Assembly: GCA_963969345.1 (NCBI GenBank)
Contig: OZ017770.1
Location: forward strand, 6,085,246 to 6,149,245
From: Turbatrix aceti
Lineage: Eukaryota > Nematoda > Chromadorea > Rhabditida > Panagrolaimidae
Direction: 5' to 3'
Length of the DNA stretch: 64,000 nucleotides
The number at the start of each line of letters is the position of its first letter. The stretch's first letter is position 1. Both the position numbers and the translations under genes were made by a program. Below, piece after piece: positions 22,883-32,887 of this stretch. The notes below the pieces were generated by a model. That model saw only the letters and a program-made list of their open reading frames with translations. It did not search any database and was not told where the DNA came from.

Positions 22883-24532
22883 ATGGGGTACATCATTCCT
22901 ATTATCAACCGGGACTCGGACTGGGTTCGAGAATGGATCGACAAGCGTGTCACCGAGCCAAACATGCAGAAAAAGCTTGTCTTGGTCATAGTATCTGTTG
23001 CGCTCCTCCTCGACAATATGCTGTACATGGTTATCGTGCCAATCATTCCTAAATACCTCCGTGACATCCACGCATATGAAATCGAGTATGTAGGATATCA
23101 CAATGAAACCCGAAAACTAAAGAACGGCACTATCGTCGTAAAAATGATTGGCGGCCAGCTGGATTACCTCAACGAAGAAATCGAGCTCGGCTGGCTGTTC
23201 GCGTCCAAAGCGCTACTCCAAATCTTTGTAAATCCGTTCTCCGGTTTTATCATCGATCGCATTGGATACGAATTACCGATGATCATTGGTCTTATCGTCA
23301 TGTTTAGTTCTACTGCCATTTTCGCGCTTGGAAGAAGTTATGGCGTTCTCTTTTTCGCGAGATCTCTCCAGGTCAGCCGTTTTATAATTCTCATCAGTCG
23401 AACAAAAAATATAATTTTGTAGGGATTTGGTTCCGCTTTCGCCGATACGTCAGGCTTGGCCATGATCGCAGATCGCTTCACAGAAGATCACGAAAGATCA
23501 GCAGCACTTGGAATTGCGTTGGCCTTCATTTCTTTTGGATGTCTTGTAGCTCCCCCTTTCGGATCTGTATTGTACTCCGCTGCCGGCAAGCCGGTACCTT
23601 TTCTCATCCTTAGCTTTGTCTGTCTCATCGATGCTTTTCTCGTCTTCATGGTCATCCAACCTAAACCTACGACAGTCAAAACCGATGCCGCTGGGGACCG
23701 CGTCAACGGCACTCCAATGTGGCGACTCTTCATGGATCCTTTCATCGCGGTTTGCTCCGGTGCTCTCATTATGGCGAACATCTCACTTGCTTTTCTGGAG
23801 CCAACAATCACGACTTGGATGGCCACGACCATGCCGGACACTCCCGGATGGATGGTTGGCATGATTTGGTTCCCGGCCTTCTTCCCGCACGTCGGGGGTG
23901 TGTACGTCACTGTAAAGCTCCTAGAACGTTACCCCCAATATCCGTGGTTGTTCGCAACGATTGGACTGGCCATGGAAGGTCTCAGCTGCGCAGTTGTGCC
24001 TTTCATGTCGTCGGTACTGCAACTGGTCCTTCCGCTGTCAACAATTTGCTTTGGCATGGCCTTGATAGACACCAGTCTACTACCTATGCTGGGCTATCTT
24101 GTCGATACCCGGCACGTCAGTGTGTACGGCTCGGTGTACGCAATCGCCGATATCTCCTACAGTCTGGCTTACGCGTTCGGCCCCATCATAGCCGGCAGCG
24201 TAGTTCACAACTTTGGCTTCACGGCACTCAACATGCTTATATGCATTCTAAACTGCTTCTATACACCGGTAATCTATCTGCTAAAGAAGGTGTACGTCTA
24301 CGACAACATCAATCCCAATGACAAGCCAAATGGAAACGCAACCGGAGTCACAGCACCTGCAATGAGTCAGCTGGCTGATGAAGTCCAGGACGGCTACGGA
24401 TACCAGCAAACGGATATGATGCTGAACAATGGTGGATACCAGCAAGACTACGGTGCTACAGATGGCCTGAATGGATTTGGCAGCACCACCGTCGAGCCTA
24501 CAAATACAAATCCATTCCAAGCACCATGGTGA
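22883..24532 (+). CDS. unc-17: Vesicular acetylcholine transporter (VAChT, UNC-17 orthologue)
   Basis: Two coding exons, 22883-23371 and 23423-24532, give 532 aa, the same length as C. elegans UNC-17. The sequence is a 12-helix major-facilitator transporter. TM1 is LVIVSVALLLDNMLYMV, followed by a luminal loop with sequons NET and NGT. Then come RSLQGFGSAFADTSGLAMIADRF (residues 159 on, TM4 region with the functionally important Asp), GIALAFISFGCLVAPPFGS and DTRHVSVYGSVYAIADIS. It exchanges vesicular protons for cytosolic acetylcholine in synaptic vesicles. The C-terminal tail is Gln/Tyr/Asn-rich and ends in NPFQAPW. The 5' acceptor at 22869 joins the proposed common leader. The whole gene lies inside the first intron of the ChAT gene, the conserved cholinergic gene locus layout. 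Confidence 0.97.
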
Positions 24533-25237
24533 TCTAATTTAATTTATATTGTCATTGATCTCTCAGAATTCTTCTTCCTAGTCCTTGCTTTTGTCACCTG
24601 TGATCATACGTAGAATTTGATCAGTACTTCAATCCGGTACATTCTAAGTTTGACACGCCATACACTTGTCTGTAATCCCAGAAGCGTAATACCAAAAATT
24701 AAGCGCTTCATTTTTTTGTATTTGCTAAATTATTATAATCTGTATTGTCTCGGTGTCAAGCATAAAACTAAAAAATCACAAAAAACTACTGCAAAAAAAT
24801 ATAAATTTTTCATTTAGATAAAAAAAGTAAAATCCCGACGTCATGGATGCGATGTCGGATCTCAATTCTTGGTACAGTGTAAGTTAAAATGTTTTTTGTA
24901 GATGTAGAGAAATCTGTGAAATGGATGCGCTAGAGGTCAGTGCGGCGCTTTTTTTTTGAGTGCGAGCCGTTTTCTAATTAGCGAGCAAATGACTTTTCAA
25001 CACGAAACAGCGTCCATGCTTCATTAGAACCCGTTCCCTAAGGTCGTTTGTTGAAGCGCGTAATGCTTGTACATCTTATCACCGTCAACGAGAAAATGCC
25101 TTTCACAAAAATTAATTCTGTGCACGAAATCGACACGCCTGCAGTCTTTGCCTGAACAGTAAATTTCTTGTCGCTTGCCGATTTGTGTTTCTTTCAAATA
25201 TTTTTGGCACACATCCTATTTTAGTTTTTTTTACAAA
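24533..25237 (+). other. VAChT 3' UTR and remainder of the ChAT first intron
   Basis: AT-rich with no supported gene; a 62-codon - strand frame at 25024-25212 has no recognisable features. TTTTAG ending at 25224, 13 nt before the ChAT ATG, is the likely acceptor for splicing from the shared leader. Confidence 0.5.
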
Positions 25238-27532
25238 ATGCTAGCTAGTATCCCAGGTTTTGTTGCGCGAGTAATAAAATCGACGCTTCAGCAAAAATGT
25301 AGATATAAAACGCTCAGAAAGGTTGTTAAAACTGTGATGTTGAGATCGAAACTAACAAATTTGACTTAGGAACCTTTGCCCAAGCCTCCGGTGCCGACTC
25401 TGGAGCACACTTTTGCTCGATATCTAGAGTACGCTAAGGTGCTGGCAACGAGCCCGGACGAGTTTAAGGCCACGGAAAGAAACGTGATAGATTTTTTGAA
25501 AAACGGTCGAGATATACAAACCAAGCTTGAAAAACTGGCAGAAAAGGAACCCAATTGGGTCAACTATTTTTGGCTTCCGGAAATGTACCTCAAAGCCAGG
25601 TACTCGCTAGTTCTCTACTCAAACCCGGCCTACATATTTCCTCAACAAGAATTCGCCTCTGACGACGACTATTTGACGTAGGTAAACCCCCCTTACAATT
25701 AATTAACAAACATTTGCAGATACACTGCCTATCTCATCCGTGGCATGGTAGAATTCCGGGAGAGTATAATCAGGAAAGAAACATCCCGTGACTACGTTAC
25801 TCGGGACAAAAGTATACCAATGTGCATGGATCAATACGATCGCCTGTTTTCTAGTTACCGTAAAGCGCAGAGTGGAGAAGACATCATCCTGAAGACAGCC
25901 CCAAACGTTGATGAACACATCATCGTCATGTGCAGGCGCCAAGCTTACGCTGTAGCAGTAAAAATAGCGGGCGAGCTTGTACCGCATTCTATTATTCTCT
26001 ACCAGCTGCAGCACATCATGGAAATGGCGCAGAACCGAAATGGTTACGTTGCAATGCCGGTGGCAGGAGCGACAGCAGGGGAGCGCGATCGTGCTGCTGA
26101 TTTCTGGACGGCAGCGCTGCTCGATCCGATGAACCGTGATTCATTTAACGCGATATCATCGGCCGTTTTTGGCGTCTGTTTAGACATTGAAAAATGCGAT
26201 AAGAATGTCAATGCTTCTACTCAGGGCCAATTTATTCTACATGGCTATGGAAGTGAATATTCTGGGCTGAATCGTTGGTTTGATCACACAATTCAGGCAA
26301 AAACATGCAAAATGAAAAATAATTTTAAAACTAAATTTTTTAGCTCGTTGTCGCCCGCGACGGAACCAACGGTCTGTGCATTGAGCACAGCGTTGCAGAA
26401 GGCATAGTTATCATCAAGATGGCAGAACACGCTATTCGCTACGAACGTGCTCAAAAAGCACGTAATTTGAACATAGCCCCAGAAGTCAAAATCAAGCCAA
26501 AACCCATGAAGTGGCGCGTCACGCAAACAATGCAACAAATATTAAATGAGAACATTGGAACTTTGGATAGGTAAATAATTCTAATAATTTCAAAAACAGA
26601 AAAACATGATTCAGGCTTGCGAACGATCTTGAATTGAAACGAATAGTGTTTAATGATTTTGGAAAAGAAAAAATAAAGTCACTCAAAGTCAGCCCAGACG
26701 GCTTTTTGCAACTCTGCATGCAGCTCGCGCATTACAGGTGATTTTTTATACCGTAAAAGTATATATAGTCCGCCCTTCGCCTTTAAACTCTGGTCCTCAC
26801 GTAATCAAAGAGCGCACACCCATTGTTGTAGGCTGCATGGAAAACTCGTATCAACATACGAAAGTGCGTCCATTCGGCGTTTTGCCTTGGGAAGAGTTGA
26901 CAACATTCGATCTGCGACTCCAGAAGCATTGTCATGGGTAGTCAAAGTCGACGATCCGGAACTAACCCTGGTTTGTAAATGGGCTTATAGAAAAATTAAA
27001 GGACTAAAAGTTCAGGAAGAAAAACAAGCCGCCTTTCGCGTTGCCGCCAGCAAACAGGCAGAAATCACACGAGAGGTACACAACTTTGTAAATTTATCAC
27101 TGATGTATGATCTGACAAATTTAGAACGTAACTGGTTACGGTATAGACAACCATCTCTGCGCGCTGAGCACATTGGCTACCAAAGCGGTTCAGAAAAAAG
27201 AACTAGCCAAACAATTCGAAGTATTTTCAGACCCGCTTTGGAATCGCACAATGCAGTTTCCATTGTCAACGAGCCAGGTAGGTTCAGACAAGACAGACCG
27301 GGCAATGCATAAAATGTTGCAGGTGAGCACTTCGTTGGACATGAAAGGATCATACCTCTGTTATGGTCCGGTCGTCGATAATGGATATGGCAATGCCTAC
27401 AACATCCAGCCGCATGAAATAATCTTGGCAGTCTCGGCGAAAAAATCATACCCCCACACCGATGCTGCAAAGTTTGGCGAAGCACTCTGCCAAGCTATGC
27501 GAGACGCGAAGAATCTCATAGAACAGCAATGA
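25238..27532 (+). CDS. cha-1: Choline O-acetyltransferase (CHA-1 orthologue)
   Basis: Eight coding exons: 25238-25270, 25370-25677, 25720-26296, 26344-26570, 26615-26737, 26832-27075, 27125-27277 and 27323-27532 (about 624 aa; C. elegans CHA-1 is similar). Landmarks in order: [35 protein letters not shown], the catalytic histidine in [40 protein letters not shown] and [11 protein letters not shown]. It makes acetylcholine from choline and acetyl-CoA in cholinergic terminals. The first exon ([11 protein letters not shown], donor CGA|GTAATA) is the least certain. The intron after 26296 has a GC donor (CAG|GCAAAA). The 27278-27322 intron is 45 nt with no in-frame stop; the spliced form matches the family better. 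The gene encloses VAChT in its first intron. Confidence 0.95.
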
Positions 27533-28016
27533 CTTCGATGTCACAGATTCCAGAAACAAGATGAATACAAAACTAGAAGCAAATAACTCATTGGAAAACG
27601 TAGTTTAAAAGATACACATAAAAAAATTTATTGAGAGAAGATTATATGTAAATTAAATGAAATTAGTTTTTATGATGCAAAAGTTCAAATAAAATAATAC
27701 TCGAAATCGTGGAGGCAGAAGTACATTTTTCAACGCAGACAACGTTTTTAAAAATCCCGTGTATTAAAAATACGTCTACCGCTTTGAGACAGTTTTTACA
27801 ATAGTGGCTTTCCTTGTCCCTTCAATTAAAATGCATCAGTAACAACAACTTTATCATCAAACAAAAAATTATAGTTCAACAATAAAATTAAGAGAGATCA
27901 ATTGACAACAAAAACTTATGGCAGTAAACATCGCAGTTACGCGTTAACAAAAGGAGAAAACTATACAACAGAAAACACATCGTAAATTACAAAAACAACA
28001 GATAAAAGATGCAGAA
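27533..28016. other. Convergent 3' region between ChAT and NTH1
   Basis: AT-rich, non-coding. AATAAA near 27690 on the + strand is a probable ChAT poly(A) signal. No other feature seen. Confidence 0.5.
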
Positions 28017-28817
28017 TCATTTATCGGATGTCTTGGTTTTTTTCGCAGGTGGCGGCTTTGCATCGCGAAAATAACCACAAGTCGCCTGAAGCGTACATTC
28101 ATCGCAGCGCGGTTTCTTGGCAGAACAGATAGTCTGTCCGAAGGCAACGAGGGTTTTGTTGACGTCAAGGTAGCTGGTTGGAGGGATAAGATCATCGAGG
28201 ATCTTCTGAGTTTCGATTTCGTTCTTGGTAGAGACCCATTCGAGGCGATTTGAGATGCGGTGAACATGAGTGTCCACAGCGACGTGTTCGGCAACGCCAC
28301 TCGTCAAAGCTGAGACCAAGGCGGCGATCTTTGGGCCAACACCCGGGAGTTGACGGAGTTCAGCGTCACTTGTCGGCACAGATCCATTGTGCTTTTCCAG
28401 CAGCACGGCAGACGTGCGTACGATGAAATCGGTCTTCTGCTTGGCCATGCCAGCGGGTGCGCAAGCTTTCAGCAGTTCGTTCTTGTCAGCGTCCAGGAAA
28501 TTTTGAGGAGAAAAGTTGTCGTTAATCAGGATCTTGATGTTCTGAAAAAAATCAAGTTATTTCCTATTTTTTTCCGGGCAAAACACACGTCAAAGGCTTT
28601 GCCGACTGTCGGATCGCGAGCCCGAGGAGACAGCATACCGGCGATGAGCACTTCCATTTTGTAGCGCTAAGAAATGAAACTTGTATGAAAAGAACAAAAA
28701 AAAGTGACAACATACCTCAGATCCCGGTGTGGAAAAGGGAAGCGCTGAGATGCCGTATTTGTACACGTCGGCGTCGTAGATGCGACCGTCTTCTTTGATC
28801 TTTTGGACGTTAGCCAT
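28017..28817 (-). CDS. Endonuclease III homologue (NTH1), intact copy
   Basis: Three - strand exons, 28716-28817, 28589-28666 and 28017-28541 (234 aa from the ATG at 28817). An in-frame extension to an ATG at 28931 would add 38 residues resembling a mitochondrial presequence. The HhH motif LPGVGPKIAAL carries the catalytic lysine, and VDTHVHRISNRL the catalytic aspartate. A C-x6-C-x2-C-x5-C set (CSAKKPRCDECTLQATC) binds the 4Fe-4S cluster. It should be a bifunctional glycosylase/AP lyase for oxidised pyrimidines in base excision repair. The motif LSxQxxD, normally LSAQATD or LSSQTKD, reads LSPRARD here, losing the Gln that contacts the flipped-out site. Related copies lie 3-4 kb away. Confidence 0.88.
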
Positions 28818-28931
28818 CACAAAACTATGATTTTTACCAATCATTTTAGAGGATGTTAAAAAGTGACGGAGCACTGAAAACATTTTAAGAGTGAGGAACA
28901 TTAAAAGTGCATAAAAAGCGGCGTGAGGCAA

Positions 28932-29529
28932 GCTTGTTTGATTGTGGCATTTACAACGAGGACAACAACGATCATTAGTTATAAATAAGCAGAATACAAA
29001 TGGCGTAATCTTTCAATAGTCAAACAAATAGATATTGTGCAAGAAAAAAACTGCAACCGACGAAAACACGCCGGCGTATCGAAAGTGAACGAGGAAGAGA
29101 GCAATCGGAGGTTAGTTGGTGCGCATCACAGAGGTCAGTTTGTATGCGCTCGTGTAATGGTCGGTCACGTATAAGTATGGGTGCACAAAAAAACCTATAA
29201 GTTTCAATTTAGGTTCCAATCCATATCAGACACCCCAGACCCGGTACAGTATATTTTAGAACACCTTTTGCATATTTTTTTAAACCTCATTGTATAATTT
29301 TTTAATAAATTTGCATTTTCTAATAACATTTATTGTTGAAAAATAGTAGTTACACAAAATCGTATTGAATATGAACAGGCACAAAAATGACCGCTGTTAG
29401 TCATCTGTTTAAAATTTTTAAATTCCACCTCTTTTCTTAAAATAGTCAATTATTTCCACCTGAACTGATTTAAAATGTGCGCTACAACATTCATGTTGCG
29501 CTTATATACTCCAGAAAAACACCGCCAAA
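28932..29529. other. Divergent spacer with NTH1 upstream region
   Basis: Non-coding. Contains the 29-bp block at 29119-29147 that recurs upstream of the NTH1 pseudogene. Otherwise AT-rich with nothing recognised. Confidence 0.5.
29119..29147. repeat. Upstream block shared by the NTH1 copies (copy A)
   Basis: Begins GTGCGCATCACAGAGGTCAG. It matches 32859-32887 at 24 of 29 bases, and every difference is a transition. It lies about 300 bp upstream of the intact NTH1 start. Confidence 0.65.
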
Positions 29530-31647
29530 ATGGTAAGTTCCTATTATTACTTTTTACTTGGAAAGCGTATCTTTGCAGAATTACGACCACCTGTTAAAAA
29601 ACCATTTAGACCGTTTGAATACAACAGTGCTTGAAAAATTGACTATTTTGGTAAGATTAAAATTATATTCGACAAAAAAACGGTTTGTTTTTGAATTTTA
29701 GAACAAACAAATCAAATCGGAAACTTTAAAAAAGAAAACGCTTTTTCGAGAAAAGAAACGAGTTTTTGAAGAACTTGAAAATCTTACAAAAACTGTTGAA
29801 ACGCTAGCGAAAGAAGAAGAAGCATGTCGACAGAAATCGCGAACATACCACGACGCTGCAGAGCTCGAATCCGATGGAGAAACAATTATGGTCATATTGC
29901 AAAGGCGCTGCATTTCAATGCACAAAGAAGGTAAATTTTAGACACTTTGTCAGCGTATAAAAATGCCATTGCAGAAATGGCGTTGGAGGAAGCGTTGCAA
30001 GCTACCGAGAACAGTTTGCGGCAATACAGAACGTCATTCAAGGTATCCAAAAACAAAAAAATAGATCAGCACCTGAACAAGGCACTCAATGAAGCTCAAC
30101 ATGAAAAATCAGTGCAAGATGTTTATATTGAAAGACTCAAAATAGATACCATTTATGCCGAGATAAATTTGTTCAAACTGGTTGAACAATTACGATCAAT
30201 CAGAGGGTTTGGATTTTTTTTAATAAAATTTTTTTTCATTAAAAAAATTTCAGACAACAAATGAACAAGCTAAAAAGCTATTCCAATCTTTTGAAACTGC
30301 TCGAAAAATATCAAACTAAAAAAATTCGCGATTATTGGATAGATCTTCTTACATTTTCAACTGAAGAACGAGCATTGGAGGAAAATATTATGAATTCGGC
30401 CTCAAAAAACTGCAGTCAGGTTCATGAAGCAAAAACATGTTTGTCAAGCTTTTTTTTAAACTGCACTCGAAACGTAAGCAGGATTAAAGTTTATTTCATT
30501 TAGGAGTAACCGTTTCAGAACTACCATCAAATTTTGAAACACCGTCAAAATACTAAAACAAATTTTTTGTTTTGGATCCACAATTATATAAGTGGTTTAG
30601 AAGCAAAACTGGCGGATGCTCATATTAAGCAGGGTTCCGTTCTTTATAGCCAGTTAGTAAGTAACAAGCAACAAAAAAAATTGAAGAGCAAAAATTATTT
30701 TAGAAATCACGCGCCGATCCTATTCAGCAACGAGGATTTAAAGCTGAGATCAAATACGAAATTTTTTGTCATATGACCAATAAAATTAAATCTCTCATAA
30801 CTGATTGTGCTGCTCAACAAGAAATGAACACTTCGGTGAATGCTGATTACATTTTCACGAACGTCAAATTGTTTCCCGTAGATGACCGAACTCATGAAAA
30901 CATCAAAACATTCTGCGACCAGGTGAACAACATCAACAAAATCAAAAGAAGGGAAAACGCTTTGAAGTACAGGCTGATCAGACTTCAAAACCAAGTAATT
31001 TTTATAATTCCTGATTCCAGTAACCCTGTTTTTAGCTGGAGACTAACAAAGAAAAAATACAAACAACAATAGATTCCAAAAAAGCTCTAGAAAACGAACT
31101 ATCAGTTTACGACGCGAATCGATGGCACAATTTTAACGTCAGCGGCGTGGTAAGATTTAAAAAAAATTACAGCTTATAATATATTTTTTTAGGACAAAAA
31201 TGCGGTGACGGCTAAAGATTACGCAGAACAGTACGAAATAGTCAACAAAACTGACGAAACTCAATTGCAAATTAAAGCAACGCTACAGACTTTATCTGAC
31301 TTGGATTCAGACTTAGCTGCCATCAGGTAACATTAAAACAAATCGTGATTTAACTGAAATTATATATATTCAGAGAAGAAAGCAATGCCGTTATTAAAAA
31401 GATACACGCTGTGAATAAAAAAAGCTCGAATATCGAACAAAGCGAAAAAGCAAATCTTGCAGGAATTCTGCGGCAACGACATGGCTTGATCTCATTGAAG
31501 ACATCCATTCAAAAGGTACAAGTTGTAGCAGATTGTTGCATAATTGTAACTTGAATATTTTAGGAACTCGATTTTGTAGTTTCTCGGCGCAGTTGTGCGA
31601 TAAACACGTTCAGCAATTTTCACAACAACATTATTGCCAAGCGATAA
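29530..31647 (+). CDS. Coiled-coil protein of unknown function
   Basis: Eleven small exons join without frame breaks: 29530-29532, 29579-29650, 29702-29930, 29975-30206, 30254-30473, 30519-30656, 30704-30994, 31036-31149, 31193-31326, 31374-31515 and 31564-31647 (552 aa). The first coding exon is just the ATG (AAAATG|GTAAGT). An upstream ATG at 29475 runs into a stop after splicing. The product is almost wholly helical, rich in Lys, Glu, Asn and Gln with heptad-like spacing, and has no signal peptide, membrane segment or catalytic motif. Segments such as LLKNHLDRLNTTVLEKLTIL and RDYWIDLLTFSTEERALEEN suggest a structural or axoneme/kinetochore-type coiled coil, but no family is recognised. AATAAA follows the stop at about 31654. 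It sits between two NTH1 copies. Confidence 0.7.
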
Positions 31648-31859
31648 TTGTCAATAAAATTCTGTTTTATATATATTAACCGTCTCAACGGTTTTGGACT
31701 GATATTTAAGCGCTCCTGAATAACAACAAATTCATTTACCAACAAACGAAATAAGGCACAACGATCAAATTAAATAAGAAGAATAAACAAACTAGCATTC
31801 AATACAAAAAACCTAATCCGAATCTGTCTCACCGAGACCAAAACGAGAAGTGTCCGCGA

Positions 31860-31957
31860 ATTCACCTGACCACCTGCGAGAATCTTCTCTGAGCGTACAC
31901 TCATCGCAATTTCAAATGCTCTGTCCGAAAACGACGAAGGTTTTGTACACGTCAATG
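31860..31957 (-). pseudogene. Relic of an NTH1 C terminus (third copy)
   Basis: The - strand reads DVYKTFVVFGQSI, then a stop, then NCDECTLRE. This lines up with DVNKTLVAFGQTI and RCDECTLQA of the intact NTH1. The residues between, including the first cluster cysteine, are lost. It lies immediately beyond the end of the second copy, in the same orientation. Confidence 0.7.
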
Positions 31958-32720
31958 ATCGGTGCCATAATCCGGAGAGATGCGCCCTCGACGACACTCA
32001 TTCTTCAAAGGACAGATGTCGCAACGTAGTTTTCTCGGGTTACACGTCGTCTGGCCGAAAGCAACGATTGTTTGATTGACATCCAGGTAGTAGGCGGTAG
32101 GGATGAGAGCATCAAGTGCTTTTTGGGTATTTGTAAATGTCTTCGTTTCAACCCAATCGAGGAGATTTGAGATGCGGTGAACATGGGTGTCTACAACGAC
32201 GTGTTCTACAACGCCACTCGTCAAAGCTGAAACCATTGCCGCGATTTTCGGGCCAGCACCCGGGAGTTGACGGAGTTCAGCGTCACTTGTCGGCACTGAT
32301 CCATTGTGCTTTTCCAGCAGGATGGCAGACGTACGGACGATAAAGTTGCCCTTCTGATTGGCAAGACCAGCGGGAGCGCAAGCTTTCTGCAGCTCTTCCT
32401 TGTCGATGTCTAAGAACTTTTAAGGCGAAAAGTCATCGTTGACCAGGATCTTGATGTTCTAAAAAAATTCTAATTTTTTTCCCGATTTTTTCCAGTGTAA
32501 TACTCACTTCAAAGACTTTTGCGAGCGCAGGATCACGAACTCGAGGAGAAAGCAAACCCGCTACAAGCAGCTTAAATTTGTACGGCTAAAAGTGAAACAT
32601 ATACGTCGGGGAAAACAGTTTATAAAACATGCATACCTCAGATCCCAATTGGGAGAATGTATGTTTGTATAAATAAAATTTATAAATATCGGCACCCTTC
32701 AGGTCAGGAATCGTTTTCAT
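31952..32720 (-). pseudogene. Second NTH1 copy with premature stop
   Basis: The exon-intron layout matches the intact copy: 32637-32720, 32508-32585 and 31952-32458. Codon 13 of the last exon is TAA (32420-32422) where the intact gene has CAA: NDDFSP-stop against NDNFSPQ. The HhH motif reads LPGAGPKIAAM (GVG to GAG), while VDTHVHRIS and the cluster cysteines (CNPRKLRCDICPLKNEC) survive. The first exon is shortened (28 codons, MKTIPDLKG) and the C terminus is unrelated after the cluster. Like the intact copy it carries LSPRxRD. It is probably a pseudogene of a local duplication; stop-codon readthrough or reinitiation at a later Met cannot be excluded. Confidence 0.85.
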
Positions 32721-32858
32721 TTGCCCCACATTTTGTCTGAGTTACATCCGTAATAATTGCTCATCGTGATGAAAACAGTTATAAGGAAACAAAAGCGTAA
32801 TTAGCAGCGAAAGGCGAGTTACAGTGCGACGTGCACTGACAAGGGGTCACTCATGTCA

Positions 32859-32887
32859 GTGCGCGTCACAGGGGTCAGTCTGCACGC
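32859..32887. repeat. Upstream block shared by the NTH1 copies (copy B)
   Basis: Begins GTGCGCGTCACAGGGGTCAG. It is the counterpart of 29119-29147, about 140 bp upstream of the pseudogene start. Confidence 0.65.

Noticed and set aside
31770..31997. 75-codon - strand frame over the NTH1 relic
   Set aside because: It is out of frame with the recognisable NTH1 remnant (FVVFGQSI, NCDECTLRE), so it is a shadow.
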